13,462 nt of DNA from an uncultured Clostridia bacterium (GTDB lineage Bacteria > Bacillota > Clostridia > Oscillospirales > Oscillospiraceae), in contig CALICR010000076.1 of assembly GCA_938049125.1 (NCBI GenBank), positions 1-13,462 on the forward strand. The letters are read 5' to 3'. Position 1 is the stretch's first letter. Each line of letters starts with the position of its first letter. The notes beneath the pieces were generated by a model, which was not told the DNA's origin, ran no database searches, and saw nothing but the letters and a program-made list of their open reading frames with translations. This document shows positions 12,314 through 13,462 of this stretch, one piece after another. The translations under genes were made by a program, and so were the position numbers.

Positions 12314-13462
12314 ATGGGAACCAAAGTCAAACGCTTTTTCCGGCGCCTCTGGATTGAGACCGGCTACGCGCGGCTCGGCGGCGCCTTCGGCCGCTTCCTC
12401 TGCGTCATCGCGGTCTATACCATTGCCTCCCTGCTCTCGAATTCCTTCTTCAACATCTTCCTGCTGCGCGTCACCGGCAGCTCCATGGCCATGATGCGCT
12501 ATAACCTGGTGCTGGCCTGCGTCCAGCCGCCGGCAATGCTGGCAGCGGTAGTGCTGGTGCGCCGCCATTCCACGGCGCTGAGCCTGCGGGTGGGCCTCTC
12601 CATGCACGCCCTGGCCTACCTCATCCTGACCATCGACGGCAACCCCTCGGAGCTGGTGGTCTACGCCCTTTCGGCCCTGTTCTCCGTGGGCAACGGCTTC
12701 TACTATACAAGCTACACGCCGCTGCTCCTGACCTACACCACGGACCGCAGCCGCGATGCCGCCCAGTCCTCCATGGGGCTGCTCAGCACCGTGGCGCAGC
12801 TGGTGCTGCCGCTCCTGACGGGCATGTTCATCTCGTCCTTCGGCAACCTGACGGGCTACCGCATCCTGTTTGCCATCTCCACGGCGATTCTGCTGGCGGG
12901 CATCGGCTTCTCCTACCGCCTGGCTCCCGTGGGGCCCGCCCCCCGGACGCCCCACAGCATCCGTCTGACGGCCCGGAACATGATCCGGAATCCCAATCTG
13001 GTGCGCGGCCTCTTCTCGACGATGCTTTTGTCCTTCATGACATCGGGCAGCGCCTACTATGTCTCGCTGCTGGTTTATAACATCCTGAAGCACGAGTCGG
13101 CCATCGGCGCGCTGAACACGGTCTGCGGCATTATCACCATGCTGACGGCTCTGGCCTATGGCCGCGTCGTCACGGCGAAGAAGCGCGGTGTCAGTATGCT
13201 CGCCGGCGCGCTTGTCGCCATCCTCGCCATCGGCATTCTCTGCCTGTTCCCCACCCGGTGGGGCTACACGGTCTACGCCCTGATCTATTCGGCGGCGAGC
13301 CTGTTCCTGAACTATCCGGACACGACGGCCTACTTCTCCGTGGTGCAGCACGATCCGCTGCTCCGGGACTATACCGCCGAGGTCCACGCGCTGCGCGAGA
13401 ACTTCGTGACGCTGGGCCGCGCGCTGGCGCTGGTGCCCGCCTTCTTTCTGAAGGACGCCGTG
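12314..13462 (+). CDS. MFS-like multipass transporter (3' end beyond the window)
   Basis: The frame from the ATG at 12314-12316 (GGAG 9 nt upstream) stays open for 383 codons to the window edge, so the gene is truncated only by the window. The product starts with a basic MGTKVKRFFRRLW, then alternates hydrophobic helices and short basic loops. About ten TM segments are visible, for example around residues 24-46, 58-79, 86-105, 111-132, 150-172 and 178-196. There is a central basic loop (RTPHSIRLTARNMIRNPNLV, about residues 213-232) between the two halves, as in major facilitator proteins. It resembles the drug/sugar exporter-like MFS members common in Clostridia rather than ABC permeases: there is no EAA loop. 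Its substrate is unknown. Its position after the regulator suggests a link to the same pathway, such as sugar or breakdown-product transport, but it may be unrelated. Confidence 0.8.
   Translation, partial: MGTKVKRFFRRLWIETGYARLGGAFGRFLCVIAVYTIASLLSNSFFNIFLLRVTGSSMAMMRYNLVLACVQPPAMLAAVVLVRRHSTALSLRVGLSMHALAYLILTIDGNPSELVVYALSALFSVGNGFYYTSYTPLLLTYTTDRSRDAAQSSMGLLSTVAQLVLPLLTGMFISSFGNLTGYRILFAISTAILLAGIGFSYRLAPVGPAPRTPHSIRLTARNMIRNPNLVRGLFSTMLLSFMTSGSAYYVSLLVYNILKHESAIGALNTVCGIITMLTALAYGRVVTAKKRGVSMLAGALVAILAIGILCLFPTRWGYTVYALIYSAASLFLNYPDTTAYFSVVQHDPLLRDYTAEVHALRENFVTLGRALALVPAFFLKDAV

Noticed and set aside
12017..13387. 456-residue minus-strand open frame opposite the regulator end and the MFS-like gene
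   Set aside because: Its product is His/Gln/Arg/Gly-rich without domains, while the plus-strand frames there encode an AraC-type HTH and a membrane protein.
1..13462. Insertion sequences, integrases, tRNA or rRNA genes, attachment sites
   Set aside because: No transposase or integrase motif, terminal inverted repeat with target duplication, or structural RNA was recognised anywhere in the window.

Overview
The window looks like a chromosomal piece of a GC-rich, low-GC-phylum-type Firmicute, most likely a gut member of the Clostridia (Oscillospiraceae/Ruminococcaceae-like). The signs are strong AGGAGG-type ribosome binding sites, a MalE-type lipoprotein with a Firmicutes lipobox, CUT1 permeases without a dedicated ATPase, a YesL-family protein and an AraC-family regulator. 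Coding DNA is GC-rich with strong GC3 bias, which produces very long antisense shadow frames. The two main intergenic regions are clearly more AT-rich. The taxon is an inference; no rRNA or marker gene is present.

Layout, in order of coordinates. Minus strand, 38-7028: a carbohydrate ABC importer operon read right to left as solute-binding lipoprotein (5514-7028), permease 1 (4431-5357, probable TTG start), permease 2 (3577-4416) and a 224-residue membrane-anchored protein of unknown function (2899-3573). A good Rho-independent terminator follows at 2831-2886, and beyond it lies a 910-residue FG-GAP/VCBS repeat protein (38-2770). Minus strand, 7519-10933: a second operon of a YesL/DUF624-family membrane protein (10247-10933) followed by a second, homologous 886-residue FG-GAP protein (7519-10179). 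Plus strand, 11395-13462: an AraC-family regulator with an N-terminal cupin, then an MFS-like transporter that runs off the window. There are two intergenic regions of more than 300 bases. 7029-7518 holds the importer promoter, a structured leader and GC-rich hairpins. 10934-11394 is the divergent control region between the YesL-like gene and the AraC gene.

How it may work together: the AraC regulator probably senses a carbohydrate and controls both minus-strand operons and itself. This is supported by a repeated TTTGGAGC-type motif found only in the two control regions among the places I compared. The lipoprotein and two permeases would import an oligosaccharide, with energy supplied by a shared MsmX-type ATPase encoded elsewhere. 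The unusual part is the pair of large FG-GAP proteins. Each carries 14 repeats (11 canonical plus 3 degenerate in the first, 14 recognisable in the second), which fits two tandem seven-bladed beta-propellers plus a shared C-terminal beta-sandwich-like domain. Neither has a signal peptide, although this repeat family is usually extracytoplasmic. No recognisable glycoside hydrolase or lyase is present, so these proteins are the obvious candidates for the substrate-handling function of the locus. That function is not established by the sequence.
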